Of a stretch of DNA of 25,893 nt, positions 15,772-23,434 are shown one piece after another. The notes under the pieces were generated by a model. The model was given only the letters and a program-made list of their open reading frames with translations, was not told the origin of the DNA and ran no database searches. The stretch's first letter is position 1; each line of letters opens with the position of its first letter. A program made the translations under genes and the position numbers. The DNA lies in the NCBI GenBank assembly GCA_013306675.1, contig JABLUY010000088.1, positions 103,086-128,978 on the forward strand, given 5' to 3'. Origin of the DNA: Thraustochytrium sp. TN22. Its lineage: Eukaryota; Sar; Bigyra; Thraustochytrida; Thraustochytriidae.

Positions 15772-16163
15772 CGTGCCCAACCAAGTGACGCGTTCGTTCA
15801 AACGAAGGTGGTCTGGTCTGATTCTGCGCCTCCGGCTCGCAGCTGCGCTGCAGCCTGCTACGAGCCGCACTACTCTTGCTGCCTACCACGCGTGTCTCCG
15901 AGCCAGGCTACTTACTGCGGTCTGGCCGCGCCGCCCGCGACACAGCCCGGGTCGAACAGACCTGACAGTGAGTCTGCCAGCGGAAAAAGTGAGAAAATCT
16001 GGGTCATTTTGAACCATAACGGATCCCTCACCGTGACGGTGGCGCCAGTGGCGATGATGTCGGCTGGTACTTCATACTGTTAGGTAACGTACGACGAAGG
16101 GTGGAGTGTCACAGCAAGGTGACACATGTCAATGAACAATTTTTACTTGGAAGGAGTCAAAAT
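15772..16163. promoter_or_regulatory. spacer upstream of the EF-hand gene
   Basis: About 390 bp lie between the kinase-CNB stop and the EF-hand start. They hold the 3' end of the kinase transcript and the EF-hand promoter. The 10-mer CTGACAGTGA occurs at 15962-15971, next to AT-richer DNA (15980-16020). No gene or RNA is seen. Confidence 0.35.
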
Positions 16164-19100
16164 TTAGTCAGAGGCGGAGCCTCGCGCGGGTCGGGCTGCG
16201 CCCGATGCCCGCATCGTGGTGTGCATGCTGTTGCGGCGGAGAAGCTGCTGTTCCAAAGCCTGGACCAAGTCCGCCACCTCGGTGCTCCCGACCTTGTCCT
16301 CGGAGCACGTGGCCTTGGGCGTCGCCGCGGTGGCTTCTGCACCAGCACCAGCACCAGCACTTGAGGCCTGAAGGTCCAGGGAGGCTGCGGCACGCAGGTG
16401 CGCCAGCTTCTCCTCATTGTCCCTTCGAGCCAGGCGCAAGAGCGTGTTGTGCAGGGAGCTCTCTTGCGCGACGAGCTCAAGCAACGTGGCGCGGTCGACC
16501 GCGTCCACCTGGACGTCTGTGAGGCAGACGGCGGACGACCCGCGTGAGGATGCCGCCACCGCGTCAGTGCCCACGACCGCGCCTACGCCATACGCGCGCA
16601 GCGCCACAGAGGGCGGAGGCTGGTCAGAAGCCTTGGCCTTGGCCGCCGACGAGGCGCGCTGCGGTGCGACATCGTCGTCATCATCCAGAGAAGAGGGCGG
16701 GCCCTCTGGGCCGCCGGAGCGCTTGTCATTGAAACGCGTCAAAAAGCGCCGCAGGGCGCCGCGCACCTGCTCTGCCCGAGTCGGCGTGGGCTCGCGCACG
16801 CGCGGGTCTACGGATGTCTGCACGACGCCCTTGCGCACCAAGTACAGCGCGTCTGGCGCGTCGCCCTGCTTGTAGAGCGGGTCGCCGGCGCGTAGTGTGC
16901 GCGACTGCAGCGCGTCCGGGGCTAGGGCCTCTAAGAGGCGGCGCGCGCGCGTGTACTGACGCGTACGGAGGTGCTCCTCGAGGCCGGTGCAGAGCGCATT
17001 CGTGCTGCATATGACGCGCACAAAATCCTCGCGCGGCCAGAACAAAACGCGCACCGGGCCCAGGCAGCGCACCGTGGCGTTGCGCTCGTCGCGGCCGTCC
17101 AGGATGGCGGCCTCGCCGAAGACGTCGCCCGGCTGCAGCTCGGACACCACGCGGCGAGACGGATCGTCCTGGCCAGCCTGCGCGTACTCGAGCTGGGCGC
17201 GGCCGCTCAGCAGGATAAAGACGCCCTCGGCCTCATCGCCTTCCTCGTAGATGGTGCTGCCCTTGCGGAACTCGAAGGAGTGGTCGCGGTAGACGGCGCG
17301 CGCGAACTCCGGAAAGCTGAGCCGCAAAATGTCGACGGATTGCGCCAGGTCGCCCCACTGTGTGGCGCGCAGGACGCTGTGCGCATGCTTGAGAAAATTG
17401 TCCTCGAGCGTGGCGGGCGGCCCGCCGCGCGCACGCGCGTCGCGCGTGGCCAGCGAGGCCACGAGCATCGCAGAGGCCACGGCCCGGTGCGCCACGGTGT
17501 CGCGCTCCAGGGAAGCGTTGGCGCTACCGCTGCTGCCGCCACCGCCGCTGCCGAGAAGGCCGACGGCACTGGCCAGGCCGCCAGCGGCGCTGGCCAGACC
17601 GGCGACGGCGCGGCGCGGCACGTCGTCGGCCGCAGCGTCCACCGTGGAGCTTTCGCTGTCCGGCGTCCACCTCGACATGATGGAGCGGTGCTGCGAGAGC
17701 GCCTCGCGTCGCACGCGTTGCAGCCAGGGATGGCGCAGCACCTCGTACGATCGCAGGCGCGTGGCAGGGTTCGGGTCGAGCAGGCGCGTGACGAGGTCCT
17801 TGGCCTCGGGCGAGAGCTGCACGCTCTTGTGCACGTCAAAGGTGAAGCGCGGCGGGCGCTCGGCCGGGTCGTCGCGCGAGGTGTCGCTGCCCTGCAGCGC
17901 GCGGCGCGCGATGACCGGGTCCGTCGCATCGCCCGTGCGGTCGAACGGATGGCAGCCCAGTAGCAAGATGTAGACGATGATGCCGAGCGCCCACATGTCG
18001 CAAGCGCGCGGGTCGGAGCGCAGCTCGATGTCGACCGTGCGTGGGCCGCGGCGCTTGGGCTGCTGCGTTGGCGGGGGCGGGGCCTGCGCCGGTGGCGGAG
18101 AGAGGCGAGGCCCGAGCGCCGCGATGCCGCCCAGGGCGGGAGCGCGGGGCACACCGTCCTCGCGCTCGCCGAAGTCGCCGCTGTGGCGCTCTGCGCCGCG
18201 ACCGTGTGCCTCCGCCTGGTCGAGCTGGCGCAGAATCTCGCTGGGCAAATATGGCGTGGTGCCGACATTGCTGGTCATGTGCAAGACCTTGTCGCGGCGG
18301 TACACGTCGAGTCGCTTGCACATGCCAAAGTCAATGAGGCGAATGTCGCCGTCGCGGCGCGCCTTGTCGGTGGAGGCGAACATGAGATTCTCTGGTTTGA
18401 CATCCATGTGCGCGAAGCCACACGAGTGCAGGTAGTTGAGCGCGCTGGCGATGCGGTCCACGAGCTTGGCGGCCTCAGCCTCCGAGTATGGTCCCTTCTC
18501 GATGAGGCGGTCAAAGAGCTCGCCGCCTCCACAGAACTCCGTCACGATGTAGTAGCGGTCGGTCTCTGGGCAAAAGAGCACTTCGACGAGCTCGGCCACA
18601 TTCGGGTGGCGGCGCGCCAAGGTGAGGGCCTCAACCTCGTTGCGAAGTCCGTCCAGCGCCATGGCGCGCCGCGTTACCACTTTGACAGCCACATCGCGGC
18701 CCGCGGAGTCCTTGGCGCGGACGACCTGGCCGTAGGCACCGGACCCGAGCACAAAGCGCGTCGGCACCACGCCGCTTGCCGCGAAGCACGCCTGCTCCGC
18801 CGCCGGGCCTTGGCCGCCGCCACGCCGCGCCGCCTGCGCGGCGGGCGTCGCAGCGCCCGTCACGGCGGTCAGCTCGTACCTGCTGTTGAGCTCCTTGAGC
18901 GAGACGGACTCGCCGATGAGCGCCGTGCCGTCCAGGCCGGCGCGCGTGCGCAACGCCTTACCGCCGCCACTGCTGCTGCTGCTGCTACCGCTGCTGCTGC
19001 TGCTGCTGCTGCTGCTGCCCTCGCTGCCGTTACCGGGGCGCGCGCCCGGGGCGCAGTCCTCCAGCTCAGGCACCTCCAGGGACGGCACGAAGGCCAGCAG

Positions 19101-19295
19101 CGTGAGTCCTACACCTGCAGCCTCCGCGAGCCTTTGCTGGTGCACCTGCCTGCGCTCCTCCCTCTGGCGCTCCTGCCTGCGCTGCTGCTGCTGCCTGCGC
19201 TGCACCCTTGCCGCGCCTCTCGCGCGCGTCGTCAGCGCGCGCGCACGCGCGGGCGCTGCCGCCGCCGCCGCGGCCGCCGCCGATGCCAGCTTCAT
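16164..19295 (-). CDS. protein kinase with two C-terminal cyclic-nucleotide-binding-like domains
   Basis: This 1043-residue protein has a low-complexity N-terminus (polyAla, Arg/Gln, polySer). The kinase domain (~180-526) has GSGAYG (184-189), VAVK (K205), DFG (322-324) and a PSE variant of APE (351-353). HRD is HMD (296-298), so it is a non-RD kinase. A Pro-rich insertion of ~77 residues (354-430) separates the APE region from DMWALG (433). The kinase looks CaMK-like. CNB-A (~670-765) has a clear phosphate-binding cassette: FGE (726-728), then R738-N739-A740-T741. CNB-B (~797-940) lacks FGE and the Arg, has a ~70-residue insertion and is probably non-binding. PKG has the opposite order, with CNBs before the kinase. 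Basic sites RRVVS (714-718) and RRNS (1020-1023) could be autophosphorylated. Divergent from an RIIa-domain gene. The start at 19295 is the first ATG; a downstream start is possible. Confidence 0.85.
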   Translation of the reverse strand: MKLASAAAAAAAAAPARARALTTRARGAARVQRRQQQQRRQERQREERRQVHQQRLAEAAGVGLTLLAFVPSLEVPELEDCAPGARPGNGSEGSSSSSSSSSGSSSSSSGGGKALRTRAGLDGTALIGESVSLKELNSRYELTAVTGAATPAAQAARRGGGQGPAAEQACFAASGVVPTRFVLGSGAYGQVVRAKDSAGRDVAVKVVTRRAMALDGLRNEVEALTLARRHPNVAELVEVLFCPETDRYYIVTEFCGGGELFDRLIEKGPYSEAEAAKLVDRIASALNYLHSCGFAHMDVKPENLMFASTDKARRDGDIRLIDFGMCKRLDVYRRDKVLHMTSNVGTTPYLPSEILRQLDQAEAHGRGAERHSGDFGEREDGVPRAPALGGIAALGPRLSPPPAQAPPPPTQQPKRRGPRTVDIELRSDPRACDMWALGIIVYILLLGCHPFDRTGDATDPVIARRALQGSDTSRDDPAERPPRFTFDVHKSVQLSPEAKDLVTRLLDPNPATRLRSYEVLRHPWLQRVRREALSQHRSIMSRWTPDSESSTVDAAADDVPRRAVAGLASAAGGLASAVGLLGSGGGGSSGSANASLERDTVAHRAVASAMLVASLATRDARARGGPPATLEDNFLKHAHSVLRATQWGDLAQSVDILRLSFPEFARAVYRDHSFEFRKGSTIYEEGDEAEGVFILLSGRAQLEYAQAGQDDPSRRVVSELQPGDVFGEAAILDGRDERNATVRCLGPVRVLFWPREDFVRVICSTNALCTGLEEHLRTRQYTRARRLLEALAPDALQSRTLRAGDPLYKQGDAPDALYLVRKGVVQTSVDPRVREPTPTRAEQVRGALRRFLTRFNDKRSGGPEGPPSSLDDDDDVAPQRASSAAKAKASDQPPPSVALRAYGVGAVVGTDAVAASSRGSSAVCLTDVQVDAVDRATLLELVAQESSLHNTLLRLARRDNEEKLAHLRAAASLDLQASSAGAGAGAEATAATPKATCSEDKVGSTEVADLVQALEQQLLRRNSMHTTMRASGAARPARGSASD
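18970..19018. repeat. CTG/CCG trinucleotide tract encoding polySer
   Basis: This CTG-rich array (AGC on the coding strand) encodes the Ser tract at residues ~94-109 of the kinase-CNB protein, with one Gly interruption. Confidence 0.8.
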
Positions 19296-19918
19296 GCCGC
19301 CCGCGCCGCCGGCCCTCGCCGCGCCGCCGCGCGCCGCGCCCGCCGCCCGCGCGCGCGCGCGCGCGCTCCGCCGCGCCGCCCGCCGCCGCCGCCGCCGCCG
19401 CGCGCCCGCGCCCGCGCGCGTGCATCCCCCGCGCGTCTGCGCGCGCCGGGCTCGCCTCGCCTGGCCTCGCCTCTAGCATCGCCATCGGAGGCCGGGTCGC
19501 CGTCACCGCCATCCAGCCTCTTCATCCTGCAGCGCCAGGCTTCGGCCCCGCCAGGGCCGCTCGCTCGCCCGCCTCCATGGCGCCGCTCGGGCTTGGGGGC
19601 CGCGGCGCTCCTTCGCGGCGCTCCTTCGCGGCCTGGGCGCGCTCGCGGCGCTTGCGGGTCTGCCGCGCGGGCTGCGCGCCCGCGCCGAGCGCCGTGGTGG
19701 CACCACCCGCGCGCCGCCTTCTTGCGCCGTCGCGCGCCGGGTCCGCTAACTTCTGTCCGGTAGGCGCCGCGGCGGCCGAGGCCGAGTTCCAGGTGTGCCG
19801 CGGCAGGGAAGCGTGCTGAGGAGGAGCGCCGGTGCAGCAGAGCGCGATCGGGAGGCGCCGCGGAGCACGGGAAGCAGGACGCGGAGGAGGAGCGGAGGTC
19901 GCCGCGCAGCCTGGGACC
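19296..19918. promoter_or_regulatory. divergent spacer between kinase-CNB and RIIa genes
   Basis: This 623-bp, very GC-rich gap lies between two start codons and is a candidate shared promoter. It contains GCGCGC and CCGCCG runs (19320-19440) and a tandem duplicate of a GGCGCTCCTTCGC unit at about 19608-19632. Open frames across it are Arg/Ala/Pro-biased shadows. Confidence 0.4.
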
Positions 19919-20104
19919 ATGGACACGCGCATCTTTCAGGCGGAGCAGATCGTCATCAAGCCGGAGCTGGCCGGCGTGCTCAAGGACTGGGCCAAGGCAG
20001 TCATCCGCGCGCAGCCGGACAACCTCGCCGACATTCATCGCATCTCGTACGAGCACTTCGCGAAGAGGGTTGAGGACCGCGAGGAGGCCAAGGCGGAGGC
20101 CTGA
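19919..20104 (+). CDS. short RIIa (dimerization/docking) domain protein, RSP11/ropporin-like
   Basis: This 61-residue protein is essentially one RIIa/R2D2 domain: IKPELAGVLKDWAKAVIRAQP (split here as IKPELAGVLKDW at 13-24 and AKAVIRAQP at 25-33), then NLADIHRISYEHFAKRVEDR. It resembles the N-terminus of ropporin (ROPN1L) and Chlamydomonas radial-spoke protein RSP11 (IPPEL...LK.F.KA.IR.QP), from memory. Such domains form four-helix dimers that dock on amphipathic helices of AKAP-type proteins such as RSP3. The segment between QP and YF-like SYEHF is about two residues longer than usual. The ATG at 19919 gives a domain-sized protein. An in-frame ATG at 19832 would add 29 Arg/Gly-rich residues and is less likely. 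It is divergent from the cyclic-nucleotide kinase gene. A radial-spoke role is likely but inferred. Confidence 0.82.
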   Translation: MDTRIFQAEQIVIKPELAGVLKDWAKAVIRAQPDNLADIHRISYEHFAKRVEDREEAKAEA

Positions 20105-21242
20105 TTGCAACGAAGTTAGGAGCAACGGAGAGGAGCGCCTGAACGAGCCGAGTTGCGATCCGGTCGACCGTAGAAGCGAGCACGGCAGCATACAAGGCAA
20201 CAGCTGTTCGGCGGGTGAATGTACAACATGCGCATGCGGATTGCCCTGGGCTGGGCTGCTATGCAACAGATAAGGCTTGAAAGGACGTAGCTTTCACACA
20301 ACCTCAAAACACCAGTGTACCATGGTACCAACTTTTTTTTTGGATTTTGTAAAAAGAAATGGCTCTGTGGCGCGAACACGAGCGAGCGAGCACTTTGTCT
20401 CACCCCACCGTCTTGTCTTTCTCAGCGAACTCGACGCGACGACTCTGATGGCAAGCTGCAAAATCATCAGAGTTACGATTGCCGTTCATCGCCATGCTTC
20501 AAAGCGCACCGAGGTATTGTTGGACGTGCACAAGCCAAGGTGACCATGCCCTCAAAGCGCAACCCCTTCTCCTCGCACGATCCAGTCATGCCGCACAACA
20601 TCATGCCGCGCAGCACAGTCTCTCGCACGTGCAACCAGGAAAGGCCGCCGAGCACAACGTCCAAGCCGGAAGCTCGCTCTCCGAGAATCCGAGCCCTGCG
20701 GGCCATCCTGCCGCGTGCAGCGCGCGTTTTCCCAGTCGCCGCCGCCCAGGAGCCACCACAATCCATCCTCTTCGTCTCGTCAGTGGATAATAACTCAGCC
20801 AACTTATGGTCAATCGCCGCGACGCACGCAAACATCATCTCGATCGATCAGTGGCAGGCCAGGCCAGCGACGTCGAGCACCGCGGCGCACAAGAGCGCCG
20901 CCATGCCATGCGCCGTGTCCCGGGACCGAGCTGGCGGCCCGGACGCCCGCACCGGACCGGACGGCACAGACAGGCTGTAACAGGGCATTCGCGCCGGGTC
21001 CGGTGCGGCCGGCGGCGGCGGCGGCGGTTTTACGCGCAGGGGCCCGAGTCGGCGCGGTTGAGAGACGAGCTGCGCGCGAGCAGCAAAGCGCAGGTCGAGC
21101 GGCGCGGCGGCGGCGGCGGGCGGCGGCGGGCATCGCGCGAGGCGGGCGGCGCGCGGCGGCGGGCGGCGGGCGGAAGAGCTAGCGGGCCAGCGGGCCAGCG
21201 GGCCAGCGGGCCAGCGAGCGGACGGCGCGCAGCGAGGCCGCC
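20105..21242. other. 1.1-kb intergenic region without a supported gene
   Basis: The first ~850 bp are less GC-rich than the neighbouring genes and include a run of nine T at about 20333-20341. Open frames occur on both strands (221 codons at 20315-20980 plus; 121 codons at 20473-20838 minus), but they have no domain, heptad or hydrophobic pattern. The last 250 bp are G-rich, with CGGCGG runs and four copies of GCGGGCCA at about 21182-21215, and probably form the promoter and 5' UTR of the gene at 21243. Confidence 0.4.
21182..21215. repeat. GCGGGCCA octamer tandem repeat
   Basis: Four consecutive copies of the octamer GCGGGCCA (5'-GCGGGCCAGCGGGCCA pattern) lie just upstream of the coiled-coil/RRM-like gene. 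Confidence 0.85.
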
Positions 21243-22514
21243 ATGGAGGTGGCGGCGATGAAGGAGAACGCGCCGACCCAGAACGCGGCCGCCGACGTGG
21301 CGAGCCCCGTGAACAAGCGAGTGGGCGCGCTGCAGCAGGTCAAGCCCGGGCAGCCGTGCTCGCCCGTGCGCGAGGAGGCGGCCGCGGACAACGAAGACGA
21401 CAGCGAGTTCACCAGCGACCTGAACGTGCTGGACAAGCGCTTCAGCAGGGACAAGACGCGCGTGCGCGGCAGCGGAGCCGGCGGCGCTGCAGGCGCCGCG
21501 CTGGACGCCCAGGTGCAGCGCAGGCAGACGCTGGGCGCCGGCGAGGCGCTGGACGGCCTCACGCGCGGCAGCCGCCGCCGCGTCAGCCTCGGCCAGTCCG
21601 GGCTCTCGCGCAGCAGCCGCCGGGTATCTTTCGGCGCCACGTCCACGACGACGCTGCCGCCAGCGCCCCCCGTGCCGACGAGCGGCGGCGGCGGCGGCGG
21701 CGGCGGCGGTGTGCACGCCACCGAGGCGCACCTTGTGAGCGACCTCAAGGAGGAGCTGTCCAAGCGCGAGAAGCTGGACTTTACGCGCCAGAACCGCTTG
21801 AACGGCATGGACATCAAGCTCAAGGAGACACAGGCCAAGCTGGCGACGCTGCAGACCAAGTTCAAGGAGCAGCGCAAGGAGAAGGACGAGGCTGTGCGCC
21901 TGGGCAATGAGCTCAAGAAGAAGAACAAGCTGCTGCTGGCCAGCAAGCGCCGCCTCGAGCTCCGCGTCAAGGAGCAGGACGAGACCATCAAGAAGCTGCT
22001 TGCCAAGGTTGGTAGCTTGCCGAACCAGAACCGCCGCACGGTGAGCGTGTCGTCCGCGGCCAGTGGCGGTGCCGCTCCCGCCGTGCCCACGGGCGCCAGC
22101 ACGGGCGGCTCGCCCAACCCGAACGACGACGAGGACGACGACTTCGGCGATGCCGCCAAGGTCCTTGCTAAGAGCACCTCGGGCAGCAGCCTGCGTGGCG
22201 GCTCGGTGCGCCGCTACACCATGGCGCCCGGCGAGGTCTCGCGCATCCGGCAGGGGCCGGGTGCGGCGAAGAAGCCTCCAGTTACGCAGTCGCACTACAT
22301 CCGTGTCGACGGTCTCAGCAAGGGCACCAACTCGCACAAGCTCCTCGCCATGTGCAAAGACTTTGGCGGCATTGCCCAGCTGCGCGTCACTAGCGACGTC
22401 CTCACCGGCATGCTCAAGGGCTATGTCACCTTTCTTGAGCCCAAGTTCGCGGACGCCGCTGTCAAGGGCCTTCGCGAGCAAGGCTACAAGGCGCTTCTTG
22501 TTGAGAAGGCCTGA
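21243..22514 (+). CDS. coiled-coil protein with C-terminal RRM-like domain and PP1-docking RVSF motif
   Basis: This 423-residue protein has a disordered N-terminal half with repeated basic phosphosite motifs: RRQT (93-96), RRRVS (111-115), RRVS (126-129), and later RRTVS (264-268) and RRYT (323-326). RVSF at 127-130 is a textbook PP1-docking motif overlapping one of these sites. A poly-Gly run (148-156) precedes a coiled coil (~163-255). An acidic patch (NDDEDDDFGD) follows, then an RRM-like fold (~350-423) with an RNP2-like YIRVDGL (352-358) and an RNP1-like KGYVTF (392-397). I do not recognise the family. The motif set suggests a PKA/PKG-type kinase and PP1 substrate that may bind RNA or protein through the RRM-like fold. 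The ATG at 21243 is the first; Met6 is an alternative. Confidence 0.78.
   Translation: MEVAAMKENAPTQNAAADVASPVNKRVGALQQVKPGQPCSPVREEAAADNEDDSEFTSDLNVLDKRFSRDKTRVRGSGAGGAAGAALDAQVQRRQTLGAGEALDGLTRGSRRRVSLGQSGLSRSSRRVSFGATSTTTLPPAPPVPTSGGGGGGGGGVHATEAHLVSDLKEELSKREKLDFTRQNRLNGMDIKLKETQAKLATLQTKFKEQRKEKDEAVRLGNELKKKNKLLLASKRRLELRVKEQDETIKKLLAKVGSLPNQNRRTVSVSSAASGGAAPAVPTGASTGGSPNPNDDEDDDFGDAAKVLAKSTSGSSLRGGSVRRYTMAPGEVSRIRQGPGAAKKPPVTQSHYIRVDGLSKGTNSHKLLAMCKDFGGIAQLRVTSDVLTGMLKGYVTFLEPKFADAAVKGLREQGYKALLVEKA
21683..21709 (+). repeat. GGC trinucleotide repeat encoding polyGly
   Basis: Nine GGC codons in a row encode the poly-Gly linker before the coiled coil. Confidence 0.9.
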
Positions 22515-23058
22515 TGGACGGGGCAAACAGGCAGAAAGACAGACAGACAGACAGACAGGCAGGCAGGCAGGCAGGCAACGAACAAACAAACAAACAAGCA
22601 CGGCCATGAGACGAAGCATGGGCAAGGGGCCCGAGCGCGCTGGGCCGTCCTTCTCTCTTGAGAGAGGTTTGCTTCGTGCGCGCTGTTTTCTTCTCTCCCC
22701 TCTCTCTCTCTCTTTGTCTCTCTCTCTTTGTCAATCGCCTCCTCGTTTTGGCAATTTCGCGCGACCTTCGCAGGCTCGCCCCCCGGTCCACGCACCATCG
22801 AGTGCAAGGGCAGGCGGGCTTAAACGCCGTATGTATACCACCAGGCAATTCGATTCCTAACCCCTCGAGGCAGCACGACCTAACGTAGAGGTGCTGTACT
22901 ACGTCAGTGATGAGAACCAAACAGTTCTGCTCTCTTTTCTTTCACAGCTTTCCATCTTCTTCTTGCATACGTCATGGAGTGAGACCACCCAAACACTCAA
23001 CCATGCTGCACAAATGATGCACAAACGAGTCAGGAGAGATCTGTGAGACCAAGGGGTT
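22515..23058. other. intergenic region with microsatellites, no gene seen
   Basis: This is the 3' region of the coiled-coil/RRM-like gene. It opens with CAGA, CAGG and AAAC tetramer arrays, then has a long pyrimidine tract (CTCTCT and TTTGTC) at about 22681-22733. The right part is AT-richer. I see no convincing ORF, tRNA or other RNA. Confidence 0.4.
22537..22597. repeat. compound (CAGA)n(CAGG)n(AAAC)n microsatellite
   Basis: Three adjacent tetranucleotide arrays, each of about four to six units, lie immediately downstream of the stop codon of the preceding gene. Confidence 0.88.
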
Positions 23059-23356
23059 CAGACAATAGTTGCAAAAGGACTAAGACGGACATCGCAGTGG
23101 ATGGTTCTGGATTTTACGATCAAAATTTGGAAAAGTAGCTCTGCGAGAGCGGCTGGCGTGGTGCCGAGTTCAGCACAGGGTTCTTGCGCGCCGTAGCCAG
23201 GCCCTGCTCGAGCGTGCTGCGCTTGCGTTCGCTCTGCGCCTCCTTCCTTGGCCGGCGACCCAGACCGCTTGAGTAGGCCGGTGAGCGGCGCCTACTGCTT
23301 GGAAGCCGGTTTGACCGGCGTCGTCTTGAGACGCTTCGCTTCATCAACACGCGAGA
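23059..23356 (-). pseudogene. partial tandem copy of the RRP1 3' end, decayed
   Basis: This segment aligns with 23382-23671, the last ~75 codons of the RRP1 gene plus its immediate 3' flank (shared TACGATCAAAATT and GACGGACATCG/CACGGACATCG blocks). Compared with the intact copy it has a 12-bp deletion near 23158 (loss of four residues of the RQRRRQ region), a 4-bp CCTT insertion near 23244 that breaks the frame, a 5-bp GCTTC insertion near 23336 and scattered substitutions. The stop codon TAA is changed to AAA. It has no start or RRP1 domain. It is a truncated duplicate, not a gene, although it could serve as alternative 3' UTR for the neighbour. Confidence 0.85.
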
Positions 23357-23434
23357 TCAAGATCAGTGAGATCAAGTGGTGCAGACAAAGACTAACACGG
23401 ACATCGCTGGCAACTTTGGATTCTACGATCAAAA

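Noticed and set aside
18183-19763. 526-codon plus-strand frame opposite the kinase-CNB gene
   Set aside because: It is antisense to strong kinase motifs and its distal half is Arg/Pro/Ala repeats from the GC-rich spacer.
20333-20341. Run of nine T as a possible RNA polymerase III terminator
   Set aside because: I could not find an A/B box or a foldable tRNA, 5S or snRNA-like sequence upstream of it.
20315-20980. 221-codon plus-strand ORF in the 1.1-kb intergenic region
   Set aside because: There is no domain, no hydrophobic or coiled-coil pattern, and composition is as expected of random GC-rich DNA. The overlapping minus ORF (20473-20838) is no better.
22830-22880. GGCAATTCGATTCC as a possible tRNA T-loop
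   Set aside because: No matching acceptor, D-arm or anticodon arm could be placed around it.
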